Below are positions 10,701 to 20,880 of a DNA stretch of 64,000 bases, in pieces; positions within the stretch are counted from its first letter, which is position 1; each line of letters begins with the position of its first letter. The DNA is from Erigeron canadensis. Its lineage: Eukaryota > Streptophyta > Magnoliopsida > Asterales > Asteraceae. A program made the translations under genes and the position numbers. The notes beneath the pieces were generated by a model. It was not told the origin of the DNA, did not search any database, and saw nothing but the letters and a program-made list of their open reading frames with translations. The stretch spans positions 22,816,735 through 22,880,734 of the forward strand of contig NC_057769.1 of NCBI RefSeq assembly GCF_010389155.1, read 5' to 3'.

Positions 10701-13192
10701 AATAGAGGACCTTCAATTTTACAAAGTATGATGATAGATACCTAAACCTCTGTTTTCGAAGGTAGAGGTATTTATCCAACCATCCTATGATTTTTTTAAA
10801 ACTGATACTATTTGTGAATGTTGATTAACTCTTTATTAGTGTACCGCCCATATTTTTTTCTAATTTTAACTTTTAAACATTATTTTGACATCTAACATAG
10901 ATAAATAGTTTAATATTCGATTGATGACCGGGAATGCTTATTTGTTTACGAAATATGTATTACTCGTGAAAAATTTATAAATAACCAACTCATAAAGTCA
11001 TATGACCAGCTAACCCGTCAACACTTTTGACCCCAAAAAGTAACTCAATTGATTCAAAACTAACTCATTTGGAAGATTTGAAATTAAACTCACTTGACCC
11101 AAAACCAATGTATATGACTTGTTAATCTGCCGACCCATGTATTAATCAGGCCGACAACCCGGGTTGACCCAGATTGTGTACGGATTGAAATTTATAACCT
11201 AAAACTTCTATTGGATCAAATAAGAATATTTCCAACTTGTCAACACGATCCAGGTGAGGTATAAACATTTGGGGTTCAAAGGTCTACGCCTCACATAGGC
11301 ATAATTTTTTTTTCCATTTTTATATTTTTAAACATTTATTTTGACATCATAACATAGATAGTATGACTTGGTGACATCATAACTTAACTTCTTGAGAACA
11401 GTTCACACATTCCATTGAATACCATAACTGGTCGGTTGGAATAAAACCGATTGTTGCAACAACAACCACTTTATCAAACTGTCAAAATAAAAATGTTTAT
11501 ACATTAGAATGTTAAAAAGCTAGTTATAAATTCGAAAGAAAGTTATGTTAAAAAGTAATCTAATCAAAAAAAAAAATCACAAACAATGAATACTTACATG
11601 TTCGTCCATCAGGATCATCTTAATACTACCTATGTTATTAACATCTCCATATAGAGGTTGCTTCCATAGCCGCAAAATTCTTACCGTTATCGTACATGGC
11701 TTATTATTTGGACGCAAAAATCTAATTGAAACATGGTTTAGTGAAGCCATGCTAAAATTGATATGTTATGTGTTTACGTTTTGAAATACCTTAAAACTAA
11801 ATAGAAGTGGCCTTATATAAGCACAGACATGCAAGGAAGTAACCGCCACACGCAATACACAAACAGTTACACATTCAAATTTTCAAAAATTTGAACTTCT
11901 TGAAAGCATAACTAATCCATTTTTGAAAATTTGAACTTCTTATAAAAGTAACTAATCCATAGACCTTCCAAGAAGCAATATTGTAATGATTTTTGGACTT
12001 TCTTGCAATTTTAAGAATGCCACATAGGCAATAACTAACAAATTTTGAAGTGAGATTTATATAATGTAGGGATTTGATGCAACATATAGAAATAGATTAA
12101 ATCTTAAATGTATATATTTTTATCAGTATACTTTTCATTAAATATTATTAGATGTATATTTGCACGTTATGGTGACAATGGTGGTAGTGTCAGCGATGTA
12201 GTTGTGTCGACGACGGGTAGTGGGAGTTGCGGCCACGGCGCCGGGTGATCAAGGTGGCAACAATAGTGGTGTAGTTATTAGTGGTAAAAGTAATTGGTGT
12301 AAAATGTGGAATTGATGGTAGTGGCGCCGACGTGGTAGTGGGTGTGATGGTGGAGACGACAAGTGGTATCACTGACAATGGTGGTGGCGACAACAGTGAC
12401 GACGGTGGTGGCGCCAACAACGACGACGGCAGTAGCCCCTTCCAACCGTCTATGCTTTCCATTGCAAGACTCATACCGATTAGTATAAAGGTCTTTTTGA
12501 ACCGAGTCACCCCCAAACTATAAATATTTAATTTCTAGCTCTGACAATGCAAGTAAAACCTTTACATTTGGTGTATAAAAGTAAACCATCATCATAAAAT
12601 TCTATTTAACTAACATATATTTTTATATCATTTCACATGTGAATGAACAAAAAAAATAGGTGAACAAATATATAATTTAAGAGTTCTCATGGTTCTTACA
12701 AAAAAAATGGTTCTCAAAATAAGGAAAAGTTATTTTAAGAACCTTTTTTTTTTGCGAGAACCTTTGAGAACTTTTCAAATCAAGCTCAACCGATGATTAT
12801 TCTTTACATGAAAACTGTTTTTTGATCGTTTACTGAATAACTTATGTGTAATTATGAAGTTTATATTTGTGTGAAGGCATGGATTATCATCCGTTATACA
12901 ATTATGTGGAGATTTGGATTATTGATCATATGTGCATGAATATTGCTATGATCTCGATCACATGTAATCATAGCAATATTCGTGCACATGTGATCAAAAA
13001 TACAAATCTCCACATAATTGTATAACGGATGATAATCCATGCTCCACATAATTATAAACTTCAAAATTACACATAAGTTATTCAGTAAACAATCAAAAAA
13101 CAATTTTCTAGTAAAGAACAATCATCGGTTGGACTTGATTTGAAAAGTTCTCAGAGGTTCTTGCAAAAAAAAAAAAGTTCTCAAAATAACTT

Positions 13193-13224
<32 letters not shown>

Positions 13225-16200
13225 TGATACACGACGATTTTCATGAGAATGGTGATTTTCAATAAAAAAACCTATTGTCTTATTTGTTTTATTTTAATAA
13301 TTATTTTATTTTAACTGAAACTTATATATTTATTTACTTTATATTTTTTTTTCATTTGCAGGTAATGAATGTGGTCATGAGCCAATTATGAATTTTAAAG
13401 TGAGTCCTTAATTTGAATAACCTATATAACATATATACGTTGTTAACAGATCCATCTGCTTAGGATTGTAAAGAGGATTCATCGTTTTAATTACTTTGAT
13501 GGGTTCGATTCTTACACTGCATTCTTTAGTTATTTTTACAATAGAAAGGGAAGGTTTTAAAGTGTTTAAAGATTAAGGGTATATTTGGCAAAATTAGTTG
13601 CAACCTCAAGGTTTTAAAGATTAAGGGTATATTTGGCAAAATTAGTTGCAATTTCAAGGTTTTAAAGATTAAGGGTATGTTTGGCAAAATTAGTTGTAGC
13701 TTGTAGCTATAAGTTGTAGCTTTTTGTTGGAGTTGTAAGTTGTAGCTTTTTTTTAATGTGTTTGGTTTGGTAGTTGTAGCTGCTAACTTCAAGAGATATT
13801 TGTGTAGCTTTTAAAGATTAAAAACTTCATTGAAAAGCTAAAGCTCCTGAAATGCTACTTTCAAGTAGCGTTTCATTTTGGAGCTTTTTCTTTCAAATAA
13901 GAGCTAAAGCTAGTTGCATCCAAACTATGTTTGGCACAAGCTTTTCGTGAGCTTTTCAGGAGATTTAGATTTTTATTTTAAACTAAAAGCTCCTAAAATA
14001 TTAAAAGCTTTATCGAAAAAGCTAAAGCTCATGAAACGCTACTTCAAGTAGCGTTTCATTTTCGAGCTGTTTCTTTCAAATAAAAGTTAAAACTAGTTGT
14101 ATCCAAACAAAACTTTTAACATTTTAAAAACTTTTAGTTTAAAATTAAAAGCTAAAGCTCTTGAAAAGCTTGTACCAAACATAGTCGTAGTCATTCATAC
14201 ACACACAATTTTATGTCAATATCTCTCTATTTCTTTCATTTGCATTAGGTATCCCCGCTGCAACATGCGGGTACCATGCTAGTATTTACTAAAATGACAT
14301 TCAAATGAATTTTTTAGCATGTTACCAATCAAAACTCTAGTTCACATAAGTAACGTATTCATCTTGTTACTAGGTGTTCTCTTTAACAGCAAATGTTATT
14401 ATATTCGTAGTTTTGCTTTACAAAACTTGATGTGATATTATTAAGGGCAAGGGTGTAGAGCTAAACCATTTGTCAATGGCAAGTTTTCATCCAATAAGAG
14501 ATTGCCACGTGAACTTGCCAATATGTTGCCAATTCTTGCCAATTGCTTGCGAAAATGAATGGTGTAGTGTCATTTCTTACCAATACTTGCCACACAAAAA
14601 AACAAATCAGATAAAAACAAAAATTTGGGAATCCTCTACACTTGCCAATGCTTACCACAATCGGCCAATACTAGCCGATCCAACTTGCCAAAAGAGCCAA
14701 TATAATTTGCCAATGCATATGCTATAGTGTTTTCAAATTGCGAAAACTTGCCCAAACAACTTGCCGATGAAAATTGCCGACTACACCCTTGCCCCTACCA
14801 TCTTGATATTTTCTCTAAAAGTCCAAACTTCAAAGTATCTATGATCTATCAAACTAGTAAAATTAATCACTTGATAATTTCAAATTTTGTGATGACCAAA
14901 TTACTGAATTAGTATAGACGTACCGGCCATTCGTATGAAACTAATATTCGATACGTGAATCAATATTATAGGGATACATAATGGTGAGCCCTTTCACCGA
15001 TAAGGTTGCTGATTATAATTCGAGAATCGAATACGCTCATCGGCTTGCACTTATATCAGACGATATATACAAAGTAAGTATGTTTCTAATATGTATCAAA
15101 CTGTTACTCTACATGTTTTTAGACTTGGAGTTCCAAGTTTTTTCATACAATTTGCATATATGACAGTCAACAGTGATAAACTGTAAAGGTGATTATGAAA
15201 ACACAAACCAAGAGAACCAATTATGTGCACAAAACCTTCAACGTGTGGATGAGGTATTTTTTTTATTTTTTAGAACAACAAATATACAATTATATATATA
15301 CCTCAAATAATCCTAAACTACACCATTACCAAAGATTGAACTTTGGTCTTTTGCAGCAAGAGGCAAGGCCTCTAGTGAATACAGAATCGATCATTTACGT
15401 TGTTAAAGATTTTGTATAATCTTTTCAATTTTTGACTGCAGTGCACAACTGGAATTAACTTAGAGAATATTTTGATGCCTAAATGTTCGTTGGTGAATCC
15501 AGAGCCATATTGTCCAGTAATCTATATCTCTCAACTTTTGTATACATATAAATTAAGCGTTTTGCACGCTAATAAACAAGAATTAATTGGCGCATCGATA
15601 AATAATCATTAACCTCTCTTTTAAAAGTTAGCACACATTTTACATATAATGACCTCAAGCGATGAGGCATCCACGTATTAACTAGTAAGACATTTAGATT
15701 TTACCCAAAAGGTAAGAGTTCGATCCTCACTAACCTCATACAATAAAGGGTATGTGGGGTTTTCCTTGGACATAACTTAATGTTGGATGCGAATTTCGGT
15801 TAATACAATCGATTATCCAGGTCGGAATTTAATGACCCTGCCTCACCTCTAATGGGGAGGTCTTGATGACAATTGCCGTTTAAAGAAACGTGTTAAAGGC
15901 AATGTACGTTACATCAAGAAAAGGAACTTTGAGAAAAATTAATTCACCAATTTCTTTATATTGCTAAATTACATAACATCGAATATTCAAAGTAACATAT
16001 TTCCATAAAAGTTGTTATCCCCATCTTTTGTGTTGTTTAGGATGCTACACATGTATTTTTGGTTGAATGGGCCAATAATAAAGATGTCCAAAACGCTCTC
16101 GGTATTCGCGAGGTACTATTTACAACTTAACTTTTTACTGTATTATTATATACGGCTCTTGTGGGGCTAGTACATTTGGACATGTGTTTGAGGTTTAGAC

Positions 16201-18260
16201 AAGGTTAAATTTTTGGCATTGGGTATGATAATAATCTTTTAAATGCTTTTTAGTTTTTAGCATTAAAAAACTTTTCATCAACTTCACATTGTATTTCTTA
16301 ATTCTTATTATTTTCGAGCTCAACTCACTGTATACAGAGAACTACCAATTGATTGTATTTCTTAATTCTTATTATTTTCTTTAGCAAGGCATAATTAATT
16401 GCATTTCATTTTGTATGGATATAGGGAACAATAGAAACTTGGGAGTACTCGAACATAGCCAATCGTTACGATCATGGAAAAAATGACACAATCATGTACT
16501 CATATGATGTCTTGAGTAGTTTTGAATACCAACAACAACTCACTACCAAGAACTGTCAAGTTTTGATCATAAGGTAACCAACATTTCTCATTGAGCGTCT
16601 CCTAATGATATAAACTTTCACAATTTAATTTTTAATTTTTTTTAATGTATTTCAAAGTGCATTATCTCCTTTTTGATGAAGACTAACTTGTTTTTTCCTT
16701 GTAAAATCTCCATTAATTGTTAGCGGAGATCATGACATGGTGGTTCCATATGTGGGTGTTGAGAAATGGATAGAAGCTCTCAATATTCCAACTGAAATCC
16801 CATGGAAACCATGGCTCCTTCTTAAACAAATTGCCGGGTAATTTCTCGTGATTTTAACTTGATTAAGTTGTGGTACTTTTTCTCATGTATTTCGCTGTCT
16901 ATATATATAGTATGTAAAAAAAAAAAATCATTTTGATCGAGTTAGCAATTTGTTTTTGTAGATATCAAATGACATATGTACACAAAGGATATTCACTGAA
17001 ATACGCAACTATAAAGGTATTATTTCCAATATTTTATTCTATCAACATTCTCACAACATATTAAACTTGTGAAAGAGATTTATTAAAAGATGTAAGGTGT
17101 ATAAAAGATGGCAATAGGTGAAAAAGTGATTTTTACTCTTTTGTGACAACGTTTGCTTCTAGTTAACTTAGCGTCATAACTAGTCCAACTGGTCAGATGT
17201 ATCTCAGTTTTTACTCAAGGTATTGAGTTCGATCCTTAGGAATGGTAAGTTTTGGGGTTTTTTCCTTCGAATACTTGTAACGGCCTATGGTCAACATCTC
17301 GTTATCTTGGGTACGTGCAAGGCTTTAACATTATACGGTAAAGTTTCCCTGATGTCGCATACGGACTGAATGTTAAAAAAAAAACTTAGCGTCACTAAAG
17401 GTAAGAATTACTTTATTTATTTATTTTGTTTAAAAAATGTCATTAAAAATTCAGAGTTAACGTACATGGTACATCACTAAAACCGTTATGACTTATCCCT
17501 AACTGATATTTTTCATGAAGCGAGCCCAAAATTGATAGTATGTATCCAATTTTTAATGGGCCTATATTTAGCTTTCAGATATTGCCGTTGTGTGTATGAG
17601 ACCAACTATAAACTTTTAAACTTGTATGTATGGCGTTAACAAGATTGACACCCAAAATTCCTATATCTTTCTTGGTTGGACCGGCGAAATCTAAAATAAA
17701 AACAATAGCATAAACTAAATGTTAGATACATAACACTTATTTAATATCTGATAAAATATACTCGTACTTTTTACAATTTTAAATAATTTTAAAAACTTAA
17801 ATCGTCACAGTATCCTTTAGAATTTTGATCCTAACTTTCAAAATCCCTTTTAATTTCACGAGTCTAGAGAAAAACCCATACATAAATACTCGTACTTAAT
17901 AAACTTGAACATTTGTAATTTACAATTATTCTACCTTGCATTCAAATAAATTGATAACCATGACCGTGGTACAAAATATTTATATTTTCATCCATAGTGT
18001 CTATAGATACTTTGCTAATATATAGGTTCTTTGGAATATCAAAGATTTATGATGCTTATGATTATTTCCACTCAAACAAGAATTGTAAAAGACTTAGGAT
18101 AGACCTAATTAATACATATGTGAATTAATGATATGGAAGCAAACAATTTTTTGTTTTGTAGGGTTCGGGTCATGTGGTGGCATTGGCAAAGCCCAAAGAA
18201 CTTCTTAGCATGGTGAGTGGATGGCTTGCTTCTCAAACTTATTCAAGTATCTCTTTCTAA
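7738..18260 (+). CDS. Serine carboxypeptidase-like (SCPL) gene, 5' exon(s) not found
   Basis: Twelve exons join in frame: 7738-7814, 7926-8048, 8716-8818, 13362-13399, 14972-15073, 15167-15253, 15442-15516, 16041-16112, 16425-16573, 16724-16837, 16962-17016, 18162-18260. They give about 363 residues and all splice sites are GT-AG. Family marks are DLNPNSWTK, IFLDAPAGTGFSYAKT, NSRIEYAHRLALISDDIY, EWANNKDVQNALGIREGTI, then SGDHDMVVPYVG (catalytic Asp) and GSGHVV (catalytic His). SCPL proteins are secreted or vacuolar peptidases or acyltransferases of family S10, usually 430-480 residues. About 90 N-terminal residues are missing here, including the signal peptide and the GGPGCS oxyanion motif. 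The nucleophile motif, normally GDSYSG, reads GISYMG: the Ser is kept but Asp and Ser are replaced. Intron 3 is 4.5 kb and full of transposons. Either the first exon lies beyond the upstream copia element, outside the window, or this is a 5'-truncated gene. Confidence 0.85.
8150..8483 (+). mobile_element. Small nonautonomous Helitron in SCPL intron 2
   Basis: It begins TCTATACTCCTATATAAAG after an A. It ends with a GC hairpin (about CGCCGCATTGCGCG) followed by GGTACCATGCTCG before a T, as Helitrons do between A and T. The usual end is CTAG; here it is CTCG. No coding capacity; 334 bp. Confidence 0.65.
9575..9770. repeat. SINE-like repeat module, copy 1
   Basis: Contains GATGTAGACAACCTTATCCC and GGTGTAGATAGGTTGTTTTC, phrases resembling the conserved part of the Au-type plant SINE read on the minus strand. 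A second copy lies at 10541-10735. The two flank the solo LTR, so the LTR inserted next to or between tandem copies. Confidence 0.5.
9775..10508 (+). mobile_element. Solo copia LTR with perfect 5-bp target duplication
   Basis: It begins TGTTGGAGTGTGATCATG and ends TATTCTAACA, 734 bp. GATAG occurs on both sides (9770-9774 and 10509-10513), a perfect 5-bp duplication. It is clearly related to the LTR at 56734-57547, with matching phrases such as AATAATTTAAGCCTACG and GTGCGATCGTAGAGG. No primer site follows, so the interior was lost by LTR-LTR recombination. It sits in SCPL intron 3, in sense orientation to the gene. Confidence 0.9.
10541..10735. repeat. SINE-like repeat module, copy 2
   Basis: Matches the copy at 9575-9770 (AAGTAGACAGCCTTAAACC, GGTGTAAATAGGCTGTTTTC, then an AGGACCTTCAATTTTAC-like end). 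The two copies differ at many positions, so the duplication is old. Confidence 0.5.
10736..12724. other. SCPL intron 3 interior, no gene seen
   Basis: Mostly AT-rich sequence. 12175-12430 is a GGTGGT/GACGAC-type low-complexity stretch whose long reading frames on both strands (80 and 108 codons) are simple-repeat artefacts. 11000-11250 has GACCC/GGGTTGACCC phrases typical of decayed hAT-type elements. Confidence 0.55.
12725..13194. repeat. 470-bp near-perfect inverted repeat (foldback element)
   Basis: The left arm (12725-12952) and right arm (12967-13194) are reverse complements over about 228 bp with few mismatches, separated by a 14-bp centre. Matching blocks include GATTATCATCCGTTATACAA on the left and its complement TTGTATAACGGATGATAATC on the right. 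Transcription of the intron would give a very long hairpin RNA. The outer ends read AAAGTTATTTT(G/A)AGAAC. No clear target duplication was found. Confidence 0.88.
13199..13224. repeat. AT dinucleotide microsatellite
   Basis: An uninterrupted AT run of about 13 units directly beside the foldback element. Confidence 0.9.
13555..14200. mobile_element. hAT-like MITE with a 48-bp tandem repeat at its left end
   Basis: The left side has AAGGGTATGTTTGGCAAAA and the right side ACCAAACATAGTCGTAG, the loose inverted ends common in plant hAT-type MITEs. Inner AAGCTC/GAGCTT phrases are mirrored around 13840-14060. A 48-bp unit starting TTAAAGATTAAGGGTAT occurs three times at 13566, 13614 and 13662. Confidence 0.55.
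14244..14282 (+). mobile_element. Helitron 3' terminus
   Basis: A hairpin CCCCGCTGCAACATGCGGG followed by TACCATGCTAG and then T, which is the canonical plant Helitron 3' end (hairpin, spacer, CTAG before T). The 5' end could not be fixed. Confidence 0.6.
14444..14796. mobile_element. MITE with GGGCAAGGGTGTAG inverted ends and ACTTGCCAA repeats
   Basis: Left GGGCAAGGGTGTAG (14445) is mirrored by CTACACCCTTGCCC (14781-14794). The interior is built from many copies of TTGCCAA (for example at 14514, 14526, 14536, 14643, 14686 and 14708). Lies in SCPL intron 4. Target duplication unclear, so the superfamily is unassigned. Confidence 0.65.
15640..15890 (+). mobile_element. Possible SINE in SCPL intron 7
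   Basis: AAGAGTTCGATCCTCAC at about 15713 resembles a tRNA box B. The following GTATGTGGGGTTTTCC and TTCGGTTAATACAATCG are SINE-body-like. Box A is weak and no poly-A or target duplication was confirmed. Confidence 0.35.
17177..17382 (+). mobile_element. SINE family A copy with 12-bp target duplication
   Basis: Same body as 6762-6977 (TAACGGCCTATGGTCAACATC, ending in a poly-A run). It is flanked by AACTTAGCGTCA at 17165-17176 and 17383-17394, a perfect 12-bp target duplication. This proves that the family inserts by target-primed reverse transcription. It lies in the last SCPL intron. Confidence 0.85.
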
Positions 18261-20880
18261 TAATTTATTATCTTATTAAGTTATTGTAAAGTTATATTCT
18301 TTATGCATATTCAAATTTATTATTCATATTCATAATTCTATTATATGGTGAATAATATGATGTTCGATCATTTGTGTGAAACAATAGTACTGTAACTAAA
18401 TGATTGAATATAGTTAAATGAATGGTACGTGTTATCACATTCCATAGTAATTAATTAATCCTTATTTGTGTAAATTACACGAAAATTAACGAATTATTAC
18501 CTTATTTAGTTGGGTTTTTTTTTATTTATATTTTTATTCCATACTCATATTCATATATCTATGGAAAAAATTGGTGAATGATATGATGTTCTATACTTTG
18601 TGTGGAAAAATGGTAAATAATGATTGGATATATATATATATATATCATATCTAAATGAATGGTACGTGTTATCACATTTGAGAGAAATTATTTAACTCGT
18701 ATTGTCTAGGTTAAGTTACACGAACATTCAATAATGTTCTACATTTAGGCACAAATCAACACCATGGTTGTTAGAGTTTTGTGCCATCTCATGACTCGAA
18801 TTATATTTGTTCGATCTATTGATAAAAGCACCTAAAAATTTATGACGGAGGATATTGAATTACGAACCCAATAATGTGTTCCATAACTTAAGCAGTGGCG
18901 ACTAGACTTAAGACATGAGCCATTAAACAAGGTATGCAATCATGGGTCATAATGGTGTAAATGAGTCAATCCTGCTCACGAATTATTCGAATTCGATTCG
19001 AAAAAAACTCATTTCGAGCCGAGCCTAAACGAGCTTGAGTCGAACTCGAGCTTAACTATTTACTCGTTTACTAATCAAGCTCGAGCTCAAACTTTGAATA
19101 CATAACTCGAATAAGCTCGCAAGCTTAAACGAGCTTTCATAAATAATATAATAATATAATAATGTAATAATATATACGCATATTAATTAATATATTATAG
19201 ATTAACGAGCTTTTTTCACGAACTTTTGATAAACGAGCTTAGTTAAATTACCGAGCTCGAACTTATAGAGTTTTTTTGACAAACGAGTAGAGCTCGAGTC
19301 GAGCTCGAGCTTTTTTTAAATATCGCGAGCCGAGCTCGAGCATAAACATAAGGTTCAATCGAGCTCGGGCCCAAGCTTTCAAAACGAATTCGAGCTCGAG
19401 ATCGAGCTTGACAGTATTCGAGCCCGGCTCGGCTCGTTTACACCCCTTCACATTAGCACGCTCGGTTAGATTGCGCCTTTTCCATACTCGAGCCACAATC
19501 GATTAAAATGCCCTTTTTTTTTAATTTGCCTTGCTATTACTGCCCCTAATAGAAATGAAGTCGTTTCAATTGCATATGAGTCGTCCTAATTGCATCCCGG
19601 AGTCGTCTCAATTGATGGATGTCTCACCTGGTGTCGCTCCAATTGATGGGGGATCAATAAGAGCCCCTTTCAATAACATAATTTTAGATGATGTTCTAAT
19701 GCTCATATGCATTCATTATACATGGTTGCACTTACTTAGAGATTGATATGGAATCTTACTTTTATAAATGGGACTAAGGGAGTTATTTTGTTAAAGACTG
19801 GTCAAGAGATAGGATTTTAGTAAACATGATGCTTTATATGTTTCATCACTATATGTATAGTGATTGGAATATTCTCCCATTTAAGTTAATTATTATACTT
19901 ATGTTTACTACAATAGCGCTATTGAGCACATTTTTGAGCCCATTATTATGATCCTAAGGCAAACATATAGTTATGATGAATGTAACTGTGTAAGCTTAAT
20001 TCATGGTTATCCCGAACAAGTAATCTTGAATTTAAGTTAATTTATACTTTTCTCAACGTTTGATGAAAGATAATAAGATGAAAGATATCAGATACTCTAG
20101 GTGATCATATACAAATGAACCAAGCTACTCGCGAGCTACCCGAGCTAAAGCAATTGATATATAACTAGGACTACAAACGAACCAAGCTACTCATTTGAAG
20201 TTGGCTCGAAATGAATTCAAGCCAATTAAGTTCAAGCCAATTAAGTTCAAGCCTAATTTGGAAATCAGTTTAACAAATGAGCTTTCAGACACTAAACTCA
20301 AAAGCCTAATGAGCTTAAATGATTATTTTCATGTACATGCATACAAAATAATATAAGTGGATATATTTATGACTGATATAACTCAAAATCTGATATTTCT
20401 ACATACTTTTATAACTGAACTTATCTAAAAACATAACACATACTTTTATGACTGAACTTATTTACAACCCTGTTTTAAAACTACTCATCTATATGAAAGC
20501 CTAGTTTATTTAAGTTTCAAAAGAGAGAAAAAAATATAGAAAAGTATGGACCTTCATTCTCTTCCCCCAATATTCTCACATATCATTTGGAAGGACATCA
20601 CATATTCACCCTTGACTCAGTTATCATCTTTCTATTTTCATTTCATCATGGCCCTAACGTCCCTGCCTATTCTCTATGCATACATTTTTCTCATCCAATT
20701 TTATCCATCAAATCCAATCTTCCCATGTTATTCTCAAACCTTGTTCATTTTGTTTCAAGAATCTATTGACTAAATTTATGAAAATTTCTCTACATGTTGT
20801 GAGATCAGTTAGATGGATTCAAGAAAAAGGTTATCATATAACATAATTTGAGCCTGAACAAATCAAAAGATTAGGGAGAT
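18261..20880. other. Intergenic region between SCPL and CHX
   Basis: Apart from the MITE at 18951-19450 and decayed AAGCTACTC/GAGCTT-type fragments around 20110-20300, including a 16-bp GCCAATTAAGTTCAA tandem pair, I see no gene. Small ORFs at 19531-19746 and 20546-20773 have no recognisable features. No clear TATA box for the CHX gene could be chosen. Confidence 0.6.
18951..19450. mobile_element. hAT-like MITE rich in CTCGAGCT
   Basis: The left end GGTGTAAATGAGTC and the right end GGCTCGTTTACACCCC form inverted repeats. The interior is a dense array of GAGCTCGAGCT and AACGAGCTT phrases. These subterminal repeats are typical of plant hAT-type nonautonomous elements. Target duplication not resolved. 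Confidence 0.6.

Noticed and set aside
12190..12523. Overlapping 108-codon (minus) and 80-codon (plus) ORFs
   Set aside because: Both arise from a GGTGGT/GACGAC low-complexity stretch inside an SCPL intron; there is no start context, domain or homologous feature.
13555..13710. Three 48-bp direct repeats resembling an array
   Set aside because: Not a CRISPR: units are contiguous without unique spacers, in a plant nuclear intron, and form part of a MITE.
20546..20773. 75-codon hydrophobic ORF just upstream of CHX
   Set aside because: No homology to CHX N-termini, out of register with the gene, and a normal CHX start with good length exists at 20881.
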